This document shows, in pieces, positions 17,768-25,441 of a stretch of 39,087 bases of DNA. Each line of letters begins with the position of its first letter. Position 1 is the stretch's first letter. The translations under genes and the position numbers were made by a program. Below the pieces are notes generated by a model that made no database searches, was not told the DNA's origin, and saw only the letters and a program-made list of their open reading frames with translations. This stretch comes from a virus: positions 1 through 39,087 of IMG/VR virus record IMGVR_UViG_3300017782_000062, one strand, 5' to 3'.

Positions 17768-17955
17768 TTTATTCCCTTTTTTATTTGTATAAGAAAACAT
17801 GCAAGGTATATAGCATTATCTAATGCTTCCTCTATTGATTCTTGCAAGAAATCTCTTTTATCAGTTAAAGGTATGTCACGCCCATACTTTTCTGCACCTT
17901 TATCAAGGCGTTTTTGTATGAGCGTAGCAACCTCATCGTTTATACTATAACTCAT
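17764..17955 (-). CDS. MazG-like NTP pyrophosphohydrolase fragment
   Basis: 63 residues. The block RLDKGAEKYGRD (17-28) followed by LQESIEEALDNAIYLACFL (37-55) gives the E-x2-EE-x3-D helix of the all-alpha MazG/dUTPase-like pyrophosphohydrolases. These are small phage proteins that cleave nucleoside triphosphates or related nucleotides. It is shorter than most members, so it may be a reduced or single-helix-pair form. It overlaps both neighbours. Confidence 0.55.
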   Translation of the reverse strand: MSYSINDEVATLIQKRLDKGAEKYGRDIPLTDKRDFLQESIEEALDNAIYLACFLIQIKKGIK

Positions 17956-18151
17956 CTGTTTTTATTACAACATCTCTACCTAAAGCTACCCACATAAATT
18001 CTGGGGTAAGTCTTTTTAAGTGTTCATTGTTACAATTAATAGCCATTGTTCTTACATAACGGTTTAACTCGTTTTCAACAGCGGCTAAAGTCCCAGCACC
18101 TAGCTGTACTTTATAAGTTTTAAAAGTTTCTTTTATTTGTTTTTTGTTCAT
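17945..18151 (-). CDS. Histone-fold-like small protein (tentative)
   Basis: 68 residues, the size of an archaeal histone. Predicted layout: short helix (residues 3-14), loop with GAG (18-20), long helix (21-44, TLAAVENELNRYVRTMAI then NCNNEH), a KRLTP turn (46-50) and a final helix (EFMWVALGRDV). The long helix lines up by eye with the TLAKILEEMGRDIASEAI stretch of archaeal histones (T, L, A, E, R, A, I shared), and KRLTPEF resembles the loop before the third helix. Inference: a DNA-binding histone-like dimer. Chance similarity in a short helical protein is a real alternative. Its last bases overlap the MazG-like gene. Confidence 0.4.
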   Translation of the reverse strand: MNKKQIKETFKTYKVQLGAGTLAAVENELNRYVRTMAINCNNEHLKRLTPEFMWVALGRDVVIKTDEL

Positions 18152-18160
18152 TATTTACTC

Positions 18161-18307
18161 CTATTGTTTATTCCATATTATTTTATCTAAATGTTCTTGA
18201 GCAATGCGTTTAAGTGTACCACTATCTGCGTTTGTTGTTAATATTTTATCGTATCCATCAATTGCTTTAGATAACATTTCTTCTAGTGTTTTGTATTGTT
18301 TAGACAT
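18161..18307 (-). CDS. 48-residue helical micro-protein
   Basis: The ATG is at 18307 and the stop TAG at 18161-18163. The product starts MSKQYKTLEEMLSKAIDGYD and is predicted to be all helix. Support comes from packing: its start lies inside the end of the upstream zinc-finger-like gene, and TAGGAGTAA after its stop gives the next gene its ribosome-binding site. Function unknown. Confidence 0.5.
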   Translation of the reverse strand: MSKQYKTLEEMLSKAIDGYDKILTTNADSGTLKRIAQEHLDKIIWNKQ

Positions 18308-18537
18308 GTTGGACATGTTTGTGTTCCTTTTCCATATGCAGGAAAGTTTTCATACCATAAAAATTGTTTTTTAGAATTATTAGGTTTACATATTGGTTCC
18401 CAACACCTATTGCATTCTTTACAATGTTTAATGTATTTATCTGCTTTTTTTTCTAATCCACATCCTTGATGTCCTTTTGTTTTTGTTACTTCGTTTCTAG
18501 TAGTCTTTGCCAAAAAGCTTTCTATGATATGAGTCAT
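18283..18537 (-). CDS. Cys-rich probable zinc-binding protein
   Basis: 84 residues with cysteines at 26, 39, 42, 45, 50, 75 and 78. The CKECNRC cluster and the CPTC knuckle near the C-terminus are typical of zinc ribbons. The N-terminal 20 residues are not zinc-like. A nucleic-acid or protein-binding accessory role in early infection is possible. It overlaps the genes on both sides. Confidence 0.6.
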   Translation of the reverse strand: MTHIIESFLAKTTRNEVTKTKGHQGCGLEKKADKYIKHCKECNRCWEPICKPNNSKKQFLWYENFPAYGKGTQTCPTCLNNTKH

Positions 18538-18676
18538 TTATATATTCCTTTACACGATTGTATTTTATTTTAAGTAGTGGAACTGCATCTTTAACGTGAG
18601 GACATGATGTAAAACTTTCCACATGGTTTAAGATACTAGTTATATCATCTATTTCTGTTTGGATTAGTTTATTCAT
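18497..18676 (-). CDS. Hypothetical 59-residue protein
   Basis: The start was moved from a longer frame to the ATG at 18676 (MNKLIQTEIDDITS), because AAAGGAAATAAA stands just upstream. The longer version would read through the hairpin at 18696-18727. The protein is small and helical with one Cys-Pro-His. It overlaps the next gene by 41 nt. No family recognised. Confidence 0.5.
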   Translation of the reverse strand: MNKLIQTEIDDITSILNHVESFTSCPHVKDAVPLLKIKYNRVKEYINDSYHRKLFGKDY

Positions 18677-18695
18677 TTTATTTCCTTTTGTTTTT

Positions 18696-18727
18696 GAGGT
18701 GGCACTAACGCCAATCAGTACCACCTC
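18696..18727 (-). other. Leader hairpin ahead of the 18676 gene
   Basis: GAGGTGG (18696-18702) plus ACT (18704-18706) pair with AGT (18717-18719) plus CCACCTC (18721-18727), with one mismatch on each arm. The hairpin is followed on the minus strand by AAAAACAAAAGGAA, which contains the ribosome-binding site. It lies in the 159-nt gap between the resolvase-like gene and the 18676 gene. The rest of the gap holds an AACTAA-TAA-TTAGTT inverted repeat (18814-18828) just after the upstream stop. It could be an RNA processing, stability or translation-control element. Confidence 0.45.
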
Positions 18728-18835
18728 TACTTTCATTAGCAACTAATTTATTTATTAACACACACATACAAATAGAATCCTTTCAAGTTTGTTTAAGATT
18801 AATTTGTATTGCTAACTAATAATTAGTTATTTCTT

Positions 18836-19165
18836 CTACCCTGTTATTGTTTTTAACAGGATTAAGAAGTCTTTGTAACGTATTGTTACTAATGGTTCTC
18901 CTCTATCTTCTTTTATGATTTGTCCATAAACATCATCACAAGGTTTATAGAGGTCACCAATTTTTTTACGAGCTTTTATTTGAAATTTATATGGTATAGC
19001 ATCACCTTGTTTATCTATAGTCATATCTACTTCTTCGTGCCATCCAAGTGACCTACCATCAGACCCCCAAGCTCTGCGTGAATTAAAACCAAATTCTTTA
19101 GCTAAATTAACACATTCTCGTTCTACTCGATTGCCTTTTTGTTTTGCTGCTCTGCCGCCACTCAT
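18836..19165 (-). CDS. Hjc-like Holliday-junction resolvase / PD-(D/E)XK nuclease
   Basis: 109 residues. The order is AAKQKGNRVERE (Glu15/Glu17), then RRAWGSDGRS (30-39), EEVDMTI with Asp47, and QIKARKK with Gln62-x-Lys64. This is the E...D...(E/Q)xK active site with the arginine/serine DNA-contact region of archaeal Hjc-type resolvases. Such enzymes cut four-way junctions produced by recombination-dependent replication, and the operon also encodes an ERF annealing protein. Start ATG with an overlap to the preceding gene. Possible alternative: another small restriction-like nuclease. Confidence 0.7.
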   Translation of the reverse strand: MSGGRAAKQKGNRVERECVNLAKEFGFNSRRAWGSDGRSLGWHEEVDMTIDKQGDAIPYKFQIKARKKIGDLYKPCDDVYGQIIKEDRGEPLVTIRYKDFLILLKTITG

Positions 19166-19491
19166 GATGTTTTGTTTGCTGGATGTTTGTTATCTAACAT
19201 TAAATCAAACATGTCATTTACTCCGTTTTTCATTTCTTCTTTTGTTTCTTCGACATATGAATGTCTTATTAATGGAAAACGTTCTTCGTTTAACAAACAG
19301 AATTTTAAAGTGTTAATTACATCTTTGTAGTTGTTTAATTTTGCACCAAGGTCTGTTTGCACAACTCCAAATTCTGCACCATCTGGATGATTTAATAATA
19401 TATGGTCTACTGGGATATTAATAGAAGCTTCTATTATATAGTCTTCGTATGCATCTATTAATTTTTTTATTAACTTTTCTTTATTTATCAT
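19162..19491 (-). CDS. Hypothetical 109-residue protein
   Basis: A mostly helical, charged protein (MINKEKLIKKLIDAYEDY at the N-terminus) with a mid-region segment LLNHPDGAEFGVVQTDLG. I do not recognise it. It overlaps the resolvase-like gene by 4 nt (ATGA) and the upstream gene by 11 nt, so it is part of the same transcript. Confidence 0.6.
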   Translation of the reverse strand: MINKEKLIKKLIDAYEDYIIEASINIPVDHILLNHPDGAEFGVVQTDLGAKLNNYKDVINTLKFCLLNEERFPLIRHSYVEETKEEMKNGVNDMFDLMLDNKHPANKTS

Positions 19492-19669
19492 ATGGATTAT
19501 CCTTATTTAATGCGTTTTTACAAATATGTGCAATAAGAACTGTTTTTCTAACTCGTTCTTGAGTGGTGTTAGAATAGTTTTCACCTATATAAATTTGTTC
19601 ATAAGCGTTGCTTACCCATATTTCAGAACCAGCTTTTTGTTTTGTTACATTCCATTCATGTTTAGCCAT
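19481..19669 (-). CDS. Hypothetical 62-residue protein
   Basis: MAKHEWNVTKQKAGSEIWV suggests a short beta-rich protein. It is packed between overlapping neighbours and starts at the base where the upstream gene ends (TAATG). No family recognised. Confidence 0.55.
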   Translation of the reverse strand: MAKHEWNVTKQKAGSEIWVSNAYEQIYIGENYSNTTQERVRKTVLIAHICKNALNKDNPYDK

Positions 19670-19854
19670 TATTCTTCCTCCTCATTTTTTCTAATAACAT
19701 CAGCATGTTTAGGCATACCTAATAATTCAAATATATTATCAAGTATTTCTTGACCATCGCTAGACATACGTTGTCTATCTATATGTTCTAAATCTGCTAG
19801 TAATGATATTAGTTGTTGCATTTTTGTTGATTTTAAGTTAGGGTATATTTTCAT
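19669..19854 (-). CDS. Hypothetical 61-residue acidic protein
   Basis: The start is assigned to ATG 19854 (MKIYPNLKSTKMQQ): AAGGTGG lies at good spacing, and the ATG overlaps the preceding TGA. A longer frame exists but would run far into the upstream gene. The C-terminus is acidic (IRKNEEEE). Helical, function unknown. Confidence 0.55.
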   Translation of the reverse strand: MKIYPNLKSTKMQQLISLLADLEHIDRQRMSSDGQEILDNIFELLGMPKHADVIRKNEEEE

Positions 19855-20087
19855 AATAACCACCTTTTTCTTATACAGAAACTCCAAAGCATTTCAAACT
19901 TTGTAATTCCTATGTTAAAATGTATATGTTCACTTTCTTTTTGTGATGCATATCCTGCACCAAATAAAAACAAATTAAACAATATTATTCTATTACTATG
20001 ATATGTGTTATCACCTTTTCCATCTATTCGTTTTACGACTCTGACTATTGGTACACCTAATATAGTAAAATGTACTGCCTCTTTCAT
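19851..20087 (-). CDS. Hypothetical 78-residue protein with hydrophobic core segment
   Basis: Starts MKEAVHFTILGVPIVRVVKR. Residues about 34-46 are hydrophobic (IILFNLFLFGAGY) and could be a membrane segment. It ends in an ATGA overlap with the next gene. AAAAGGAATACT precedes the start, directly after the hairpin at 20106-20139. Function unknown. Confidence 0.5.
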   Translation of the reverse strand: MKEAVHFTILGVPIVRVVKRIDGKGDNTYHSNRIILFNLFLFGAGYASQKESEHIHFNIGITKFEMLWSFCIRKRWLL

Positions 20088-20105
20088 AGTATTCCTTTTG
20101 TTTTG

Positions 20106-20139
20106 TAAGTAAGGGAAGCTAATAAACTTCCCCTACTTA
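20106..20139 (-). other. Strong intergenic hairpin downstream of the primase-helicase gene
   Basis: TAAGTA (20106-20111) and GGGAAG (20113-20118) pair with CTTCCC (20127-20132) and TACTTA (20134-20139), with one mismatch and an 8-nt loop. On the minus strand it follows the primase-helicase stop and is itself followed by AAAACAAAAGGAA, the ribosome-binding region of the next gene. There is no U-run on that strand, so it is more likely a processing or stability hairpin than a terminator. On the plus strand the T-rich sequence after it could stop antisense transcription. Confidence 0.5.
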
Positions 20140-20150
20140 TGTTTCTTTTG

Positions 20151-21992
20151 TTAAGCATATTTAGAAAAACTAAACGTTTTCCAGTCAAATGCCGTAACTA
20201 TTTCGAAATCAGATTCGTCACGAGACGCAAGAGATTTAATCTTACGTTTTTTGCTTTGTTTGTTACCCATAAAAGCAATGATTTTATCTGATTTTTGTGC
20301 TACATCGCTTGCACCTTTTGCACTATATACATCTAACTCTTCACCTTCTTTATGTCTGTAGCTTGCACTTTTTGATAAGTGATTAACTGCAAGTACAATA
20401 ATGTCTTTTTCGACAGCAAGGTTTTTTAAAGCGTTAATTATATATATTTGTTGTTGCAATGGTTCTTTTTTAGCAAACTTAGCTTGTACAACGTCTAAAG
20501 TATCTACAACGATAATTTTAACATCATGTTTATCTATCATTTCAGCATATTGACTTATATCAGGAGCAGTACTAGCATCTATAATTTCTAGATGTTCTAG
20601 TCTATTAACTGCTTCTTCTATTTTGTCATTATTTCCAGCAATAAACATATTTTCAATTTGTTCTTTGCTTTTATTTAATGCTATTTGATAGAAACGTCTA
20701 GCCATTAGTTTAGCTTGCACTTCTAATGATAAAAATAAAGTAGGTATAGTTACATTAGCAATAATATATTGCCAAAATGCAGTTTTACCTAATTTAGTAT
20801 CACCTGTAAGTACTACTAATTCGCCACATTTAATTACATAATCTTGTGCCATAAATGGAAATATTTCCTTTATGTTAAAAGACCTATTTGTAAAGTCTTC
20901 TGTGTAAGATTCTAGTAATATTTGTGCCATTTGACTAGAGTTAAATGCTGCTACATTATCGTCTAGGTCTTTGTATCTATACAAAGTACATTTACTATCA
21001 CAATACCTTGAAAGCACTTCATCTCTACAACTGTAATTGTACCCATCTTTAGTAGTAATACTCCTTAGTACAGTACTGACTTCTTCGTTAGGTAATGGTT
21101 GTGTTAATGAATTGTTCCAAGTCCTAGCCATGCTCATAACTGCTTCTTTAGGAAACCCAAACTTAGTAATCCACAAACTAGCGAGACGTAACAAATGCTT
21201 ATGTCTATAGCCATGTACATATCCAGCATTATACATATGTTGTATACATGTAATATGTTTAGTAGGCTTGTATTTTACGTTAGTAAATATAGCTTTAGTT
21301 ACTTTTTCATTTTTCTCACTAGGTATATGAGGAATTAAGTTAGGGTAAAGCTCACTTACCTCATCAGGCAACTTTTTATGGGCGTACATTTTAGAATTGG
21401 ATTTAGCGAAGTCCAATACATATGTGTATTCCCACACATTAGAAGTTACAGCTGATAAAGGTAAGGGAACTTTATATCTGTTTGATTTTTTGTTAAGAGA
21501 ATAACTAGCACGAATAAGTCTAGTATTATCGTAGATATTATCTATGTACTTTGCAAAATCTCTTTGCATTGTAGCTTTAACTTGTGCAGCAATACTGCTG
21601 CTTGGTTTAAAACCATAGATGTCTGGTAGATGTAAATGAAATCCTCTACCAGAAAACCATACGTTAATATGTTCATGTTTTACACCTAGTTCTAGAATAT
21701 CATTAACAAGCATGCCAACTTTATTTATAGTTACGTCACCTTGTTTTTGACCTTCTAAATCAATGTCAATGTACAACTTATCTATTGCTTGCTTACCATT
21801 GTATCTGGCTACACTGTTGTTTTCTTCTACGTGTTTTGTTATTTCATCAGGGTCGTAAAGAAACATACTTCTATATATTTCTCTGCCTTTGTTTTTGTTT
21901 AACACGTTTTTAAAATCAGCAAGTGTGCAGAACTTTTTGCGATTTGCAACTGTATTAATTGCGTATTCTATTAGATAGTTATTAATTCCCAT
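20151..21992 (-). CDS. Bifunctional PrimPol-type primase and RecA/DnaB-like helicase
   Basis: 613 residues. The N-terminal archaeo-eukaryotic primase domain has DxD at Asp76/Asp78 (LYIDIDLE), SGRGFH at 114-119 and the TRLIRASYSLNKKSNRYKVP region (157-176), the three AEP motifs. A Cys cluster (C322, C331, C335) in the linker may bind zinc. The C-terminal ATPase has Walker A GDTKLGKT (397-404) and Walker B IIVVD ending at Asp497, then a VNHLS block as in DnaB/RadA-like helicases. It should unwind and prime phage DNA at the fork. No polymerase gene was seen, so host polymerase would extend the primers. The start overlaps the upstream gene by 22 nt. Confidence 0.88.
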   Translation of the reverse strand: MGINNYLIEYAINTVANRKKFCTLADFKNVLNKNKGREIYRSMFLYDPDEITKHVEENNSVARYNGKQAIDKLYIDIDLEGQKQGDVTINKVGMLVNDILELGVKHEHINVWFSGRGFHLHLPDIYGFKPSSSIAAQVKATMQRDFAKYIDNIYDNTRLIRASYSLNKKSNRYKVPLPLSAVTSNVWEYTYVLDFAKSNSKMYAHKKLPDEVSELYPNLIPHIPSEKNEKVTKAIFTNVKYKPTKHITCIQHMYNAGYVHGYRHKHLLRLASLWITKFGFPKEAVMSMARTWNNSLTQPLPNEEVSTVLRSITTKDGYNYSCRDEVLSRYCDSKCTLYRYKDLDDNVAAFNSSQMAQILLESYTEDFTNRSFNIKEIFPFMAQDYVIKCGELVVLTGDTKLGKTAFWQYIIANVTIPTLFLSLEVQAKLMARRFYQIALNKSKEQIENMFIAGNNDKIEEAVNRLEHLEIIDASTAPDISQYAEMIDKHDVKIIVVDTLDVVQAKFAKKEPLQQQIYIINALKNLAVEKDIIVLAVNHLSKSASYRHKEGEELDVYSAKGASDVAQKSDKIIAFMGNKQSKKRKIKSLASRDESDFEIVTAFDWKTFSFSKYA

Positions 21993-22243
21993 GTGTGTTC
22001 TGTGCTTTTTGTTTGTACTTGTTTAACTTCCTTTACATCAATAGCTTTCATTAACTCAGGAGTACGTTTAAATTCACGCCACTGTCTTCCTGCAGTCCCT
22101 GCATTAAACATTGTGTCGTAAAATAATAAAGCATAATCTCTTAAGTCTTGCTCAATCTCGTGGCTGGCAACTTGAAAGTTACCAGCATCTATACGAGATT
22201 TAAGCCATTGCAGTAATATTCCTTTTACTGTAGGCTTAGACAT
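21971..22243 (-). CDS. Hypothetical 90-residue replication-operon protein
   Basis: A basic/aromatic helical protein (TVKGILLQWLKSRIDAGNF at residues 4-22). It could form a winged-helix-like domain, but no signature is visible. Its position between the putative ssDNA-binding protein and the primase-helicase suggests a helicase loader or replication accessory role. This is inference from context. It shares one base with the upstream gene. Confidence 0.55.
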   Translation of the reverse strand: MSKPTVKGILLQWLKSRIDAGNFQVASHEIEQDLRDYALLFYDTMFNAGTAGRQWREFKRTPELMKAIDVKEVKQVQTKSTEHTWELITI

Positions 22244-22773
22244 TATAAGTCCATATCGTCATCAACATCAGAACTATCAGCAGATGGTTCTTCAGTTGGT
22301 TCTTGAAAGACTTTTATCCAGCCATCATTTACTTGCTTGTCAAATTCTGCTTTGTGAGCATCTTGACCAGCAGCAGACGACATAACTATATCAAAGTCAT
22401 TCCAGAATGGTTTACCATCGTCTCTTACTCTATCACTAGGATACGTAATGTAAGAAAACTCTTTACCTACTGCTTGGTCAAACCAACCATCAGGTATTAC
22501 CATATCACTGCCAATGTTTTTAGTGTTTACACCAACAGCTTCAAAGAATTTAGCAACTTTAAATGCACTGCCCCATTGATTTTTAGGGTTGTCTTTTTTA
22601 AAGTTACCAGATATTATGAATGTATAATCATACGATTCACCATCTTTACTTTGTTTCTCTATTACAACATCTAAACATATATCATTGTTCCATGACATAT
22701 ATGATTTAGGTGGTTCATTGTATCTTACCGATACTGATTTAGCTTTAACAACTTGTCTGTAACTTCCAGCCAT
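22243..22773 (-). CDS. Probable single-stranded DNA-binding protein
   Basis: 176 residues. The body alternates beta-like segments (ICLDVVIEKQ, YDYTFIISGNF, KEFSYITYP) that would suit an OB fold. The C-terminus is strongly acidic (DSSDVDDDMDL), like the tails phage SSBs use to contact replication partners. It lies directly between the ERF annealing protein and the primase-helicase operon genes, with one-base overlaps. No family motif was recognised, so this rests on layout and tail. Confidence 0.55.
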   Translation of the reverse strand: MAGSYRQVVKAKSVSVRYNEPPKSYMSWNNDICLDVVIEKQSKDGESYDYTFIISGNFKKDNPKNQWGSAFKVAKFFEAVGVNTKNIGSDMVIPDGWFDQAVGKEFSYITYPSDRVRDDGKPFWNDFDIVMSSAAGQDAHKAEFDKQVNDGWIKVFQEPTEEPSADSSDVDDDMDL

Positions 22774-23396
22774 TATTTAGTCTCCTTTGCTTTTTTGATT
22801 GCATTTTGTAATTTAGTTATAGCTTTAGCTGCTCTTTCTTCAGTGGGGTTTTCGTCAATTAATTTCCTAACCTTTGCTGAAGTACCTGAGCCTTTTAAAG
22901 CTGGGTCTCTTGATAATCTATCTAACTTGATGTTTTGCTCTACAGTTATATGACCTTTTGTAGGTTCCTTACCATTAAGCAATGTCTGTTTACGATTATC
23001 CATACTGTCAGAATCTTCTGTATCGTCAATAGCAAACAAACCGTTGCATGCATATTTACGAGCGTACGTTGATGCTGTGCCAGTCATTTGTGGGTCATCC
23101 ATACCTTTTTTACCAACAGATTCTCTAGCAAACGCATCTACAGATATAGAATCATTTCCATCAGATAGTTCAACTGTTGCTTTAATGTATGTACCATTAT
23201 TTCTGTCTACTAAATCGTCAGAAACTGTAATAATACAGCCAGTTTTATTTAGTAATGGTTTTACATTTTCAAAGACATCGTCTAGTGTTCTGTAGTTAAA
23301 TTTAGCAAAATTGTTTACATTAGACTTTTTTACTTTCAACTCATGTTGTATGTAATTTAGTTTTTCTGTAATAGTTGCTGTTTTAAAGTCACTCAT
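22773..23396 (-). CDS. erf: ERF-family single-strand annealing recombinase
   Basis: 207 residues. FAKFNYRTLDDVFENVKPLL (30-49) and the block DPQMTGTASTYARKYACNGL followed by FAIDDTEDSD (101-130) are the hallmark of the Essential Recombination Function family (phage P22 Erf type). These proteins form rings that anneal complementary single strands, and support genome circularisation and recombination-dependent replication. The C-terminal 50 residues are Lys-rich and variable as usual. The resolvase-like protein at 18836-19165 would act on its products. Confidence 0.9.
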   Translation of the reverse strand: MSDFKTATITEKLNYIQHELKVKKSNVNNFAKFNYRTLDDVFENVKPLLNKTGCIITVSDDLVDRNNGTYIKATVELSDGNDSISVDAFARESVGKKGMDDPQMTGTASTYARKYACNGLFAIDDTEDSDSMDNRKQTLLNGKEPTKGHITVEQNIKLDRLSRDPALKGSGTSAKVRKLIDENPTEERAAKAITKLQNAIKKAKETK

Positions 23397-23406
23397 TAAT
23401 TACCTC

Positions 23407-24408
23407 CTAATTTGAACTAATGTGTTGATGATTATTGTAATGTTTAACAAATTTTTGAGCTACTTTAAATGCTTTAACATTATAATCATAACCAGCACCA
23501 AACTGTGTAGTTCTTACCCAGTCTTTGTATTGTTTGTTATGTGTGTAATATTGTGTAACAGCATTATAAGCGTCCCAAAGTGTTTTACCTTTATTACCTA
23601 TTCCATTGTGAAAGTTATCTTTTATCTTATTGTATACAGGTAACGCAGTGTTGCGTACAAATATATCTAATTTTGGATTAGATTCTTTGTTTCTGTCTTT
23701 TAAGAATGGTATAACTGTTTCAAGGTATAAGTCTAGTGAGTCTTCACCTATTTCTATTTCGTTGAAATTGTTCATATCAACAATAGCAGCATTAAAATCA
23801 CCGTTAGATTTTGTTATTATATCTGTAAGGTTTTTTACTCGTTCTTTAATACTACTAGTATGTTTTAATGAATAGTTCCATTTAGCTTGTTTTGACAATG
23901 CTAATTCAATTGTGTTATAACATACAACACGAACACCTGTAGGTCTGAAGACACTACCAGCTGAACCATCGTGTGATGTATATAATAATACATATTGTTC
24001 TATAGCGTCATCGCTTCCAACTGTGTATTTCTCTGGTGATTTAGCAAGCACCCATACTTTTCTTCCATCTTGAACACTACCAGCTGTTTCTAGTTTGAAA
24101 CCCATGTCTAGTAATGGTTCGAATGGAGCAAAAGCTTCATGATTTTGTAAAACACCGTATCTTTCAGATACACCTTTACCTAATACCTGACCAGTATCTG
24201 TTCTGTATGTGCAGTATCCTCCAGTAGGCATTGCTTGAGTGTTTATATTATTATCAAAGTAGTATGTTTTACGTTTATTTACTTGCCAACCTAGTTTAGC
24301 ATGATATAATGCTTCTTCTATTGTTGGTGCTTCTTGTACTTTAGTACCTTGTTTATGCCAAGGTGTTTCTCCAACGTACACCATGTTATCTATAAATGCT
24401 GGACTCAT
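23407..24408 (-). CDS. DUF932 phage/plasmid-like protein
   Basis: 333 residues with the characteristic start MVYVGETPWHKQGTKV (9-24) and the conserved blocks LGWQVNKRKTYY, GVSERYGVLQN and RPTGVRVVCYNT of the DUF932 (phage/plasmid-like TIGR03299) family. Its function is not established; members sit next to recombination genes, as here beside ERF. GGAGG precedes the ERF gene downstream of it. The start overlaps the stop of the small Cys gene upstream (ATGA). Confidence 0.88.
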   Translation of the reverse strand: MSPAFIDNMVYVGETPWHKQGTKVQEAPTIEEALYHAKLGWQVNKRKTYYFDNNINTQAMPTGGYCTYRTDTGQVLGKGVSERYGVLQNHEAFAPFEPLLDMGFKLETAGSVQDGRKVWVLAKSPEKYTVGSDDAIEQYVLLYTSHDGSAGSVFRPTGVRVVCYNTIELALSKQAKWNYSLKHTSSIKERVKNLTDIITKSNGDFNAAIVDMNNFNEIEIGEDSLDLYLETVIPFLKDRNKESNPKLDIFVRNTALPVYNKIKDNFHNGIGNKGKTLWDAYNAVTQYYTHNKQYKDWVRTTQFGAGYDYNVKAFKVAQKFVKHYNNHQHISSN

Positions 24409-24536
24409 ATGTTTTCCCTTTCTAATGGTAAGTTATTGTAACAATCTAAACAAACTAAATTTTCCTGTACATTGTTTTCAAATTCTGCAGGAATATATAC
24501 TTTGTTTACATGGTCACAGTTTTTTTGTTTCTCCAT
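24405..24536 (-). CDS. 43-residue Cys/His micro-protein
   Basis: The ATG is at 24536 and the stop TGA at 24405-24407 overlaps the DUF932 start. Cys7-x-His9 and Cys29-x2-Cys32 could bind one zinc ion. The start lies inside the end of the upstream gene, which fits the overlapping style of this operon. Function unknown. Confidence 0.55.
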   Translation of the reverse strand: MEKQKNCDHVNKVYIPAEFENNVQENLVCLDCYNNLPLERENI

Positions 24537-24711
24537 AGGTTTTTCTCCCTTTGATTGTTGCCTTAGCTTTTAAATGAAATAGTTCTGATTGTAATACATC
24601 AGCTTTTTCCATAGGAACTTGTTCTAGCCCAAGTATTATTGTATCTACTTCGTCTAGTGTTAACAGTATTCCAAACTGCAATCTACCTTTATCATTTAGT
24701 TTAATGTGCAT
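24514..24711 (-). CDS. Hypothetical 65-residue protein
   Basis: MHIKLNDKGRLQFGILLTLD followed by a helical region and a basic C-terminus (KGRKTYGETKKL). It overlaps the small genes on both sides. No family recognised; inclusion rests on packing and reading-frame length. Confidence 0.55.
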   Translation of the reverse strand: MHIKLNDKGRLQFGILLTLDEVDTIILGLEQVPMEKADVLQSELFHLKAKATIKGRKTYGETKKL

Positions 24712-24868
24712 TATCTAAAACTCCCATGTGATAATCAATAGCTTTTGATAATTCTTTAGCTTTAGTTACATACAAAGGTTTTGCTGTACCCAAATCATCT
24801 AAGAATTGTTGTATTTGATGTAGTAATTCTTTAGTTGTAAGAATTTCTTTAACTTTTATTGGATTCAT
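24701..24868 (-). CDS. 55-residue helical micro-protein
   Basis: ATG at 24868, stop TAA at 24701-24703. The protein starts MNPIKVKEILTTKELLHQ and is predicted helical. It fills the gap between two listed genes and overlaps both (11 and 20 nt). AGGAGAAAGAT stands just upstream. Function unknown. Confidence 0.55.
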   Translation of the reverse strand: MNPIKVKEILTTKELLHQIQQFLDDLGTAKPLYVTKAKELSKAIDYHMGVLDNAH

Positions 24869-25151
24869 TATCTTTCTCCTGTTGTTTAATATGTTGTTTA
24901 ATAATTACTTCTGTAACACCAAATCTATCCATACCTTCGAGACAATTACGTAATTGTACTTCTGTTTGGTTTTTATGTGTTATTGTTGTAGCTCCATCAA
25001 CTAGTACTTCTATGTCGTAACGTTGTTTATTACTAACAACATTACCAACTTTACTAGTTGCTGTACCTACAAATCGTAACACATTGTTTAAACCAAAAGC
25101 AAGATAACCTAATGTTTTACTTAGTTGACCAAATAATGCTAATTTGTTCAT
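24849..25151 (-). CDS. Hypothetical 100-residue protein
   Basis: The N-terminal half is mildly hydrophobic (LGYLAFGLNNVLRFVGTATSK region, about 14-34). The middle is beta-like (YDIEVLVDGATTITHK) and the C-terminus charged (KQQEKDNESNKS). It is coupled to the upstream gene by an ATGA overlap. I do not recognise it. Confidence 0.55.
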   Translation of the reverse strand: MNKLALFGQLSKTLGYLAFGLNNVLRFVGTATSKVGNVVSNKQRYDIEVLVDGATTITHKNQTEVQLRNCLEGMDRFGVTEVIIKQHIKQQEKDNESNKS

Positions 25152-25441
25152 TTATGCTCTCCTCCTTCTAACCATCTATCTATATGATTATTTTCTAAGT
25201 CTCTTAGTTTATTTTGTATTTCGATTGTTTTACATTCTTCTTTAGTTAATTCATATCTAAAAGGTGCTGCTTGCATTTGCATACGCATAGTTTTACCTGT
25301 TTTATACGAATCTTCAAAACATTCTGGACAATACAAAACATCGTGACCTTTAGTTATATATTCTTCAGTAATTGAATCTAATTCTACATAACTAGTTTCA
25401 ATCATTTCTGGTTTAACATCTGGATGTATTATACATCTCAT
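25148..25441 (-). CDS. Zinc-ribbon-like 97-residue protein, first gene of the replication operon
   Basis: Cys3-x2-His6 near the start and Cys38-x2-Cys41 (YCPEC) can form one zinc site. The rest is helical and charged. It is the first gene after the promoter-like motif at 25467-25480, with GGAGGTAAAA at good spacing before the ATG. A first-position zinc protein could be a regulator of the operon, but no DNA-binding signature is visible. Confidence 0.55.
   Translation of the reverse strand: MRCIIHPDVKPEMIETSYVELDSITEEYITKGHDVLYCPECFEDSYKTGKTMRMQMQAAPFRYELTKEECKTIEIQNKLRDLENNHIDRWLEGGEHK

Noticed and set aside
18497-18742. Longer 81-residue version of the 18676 gene
   Set aside because: The extra N-terminus crosses a stable hairpin and lacks a ribosome-binding site, whereas the internal ATG has a good one.
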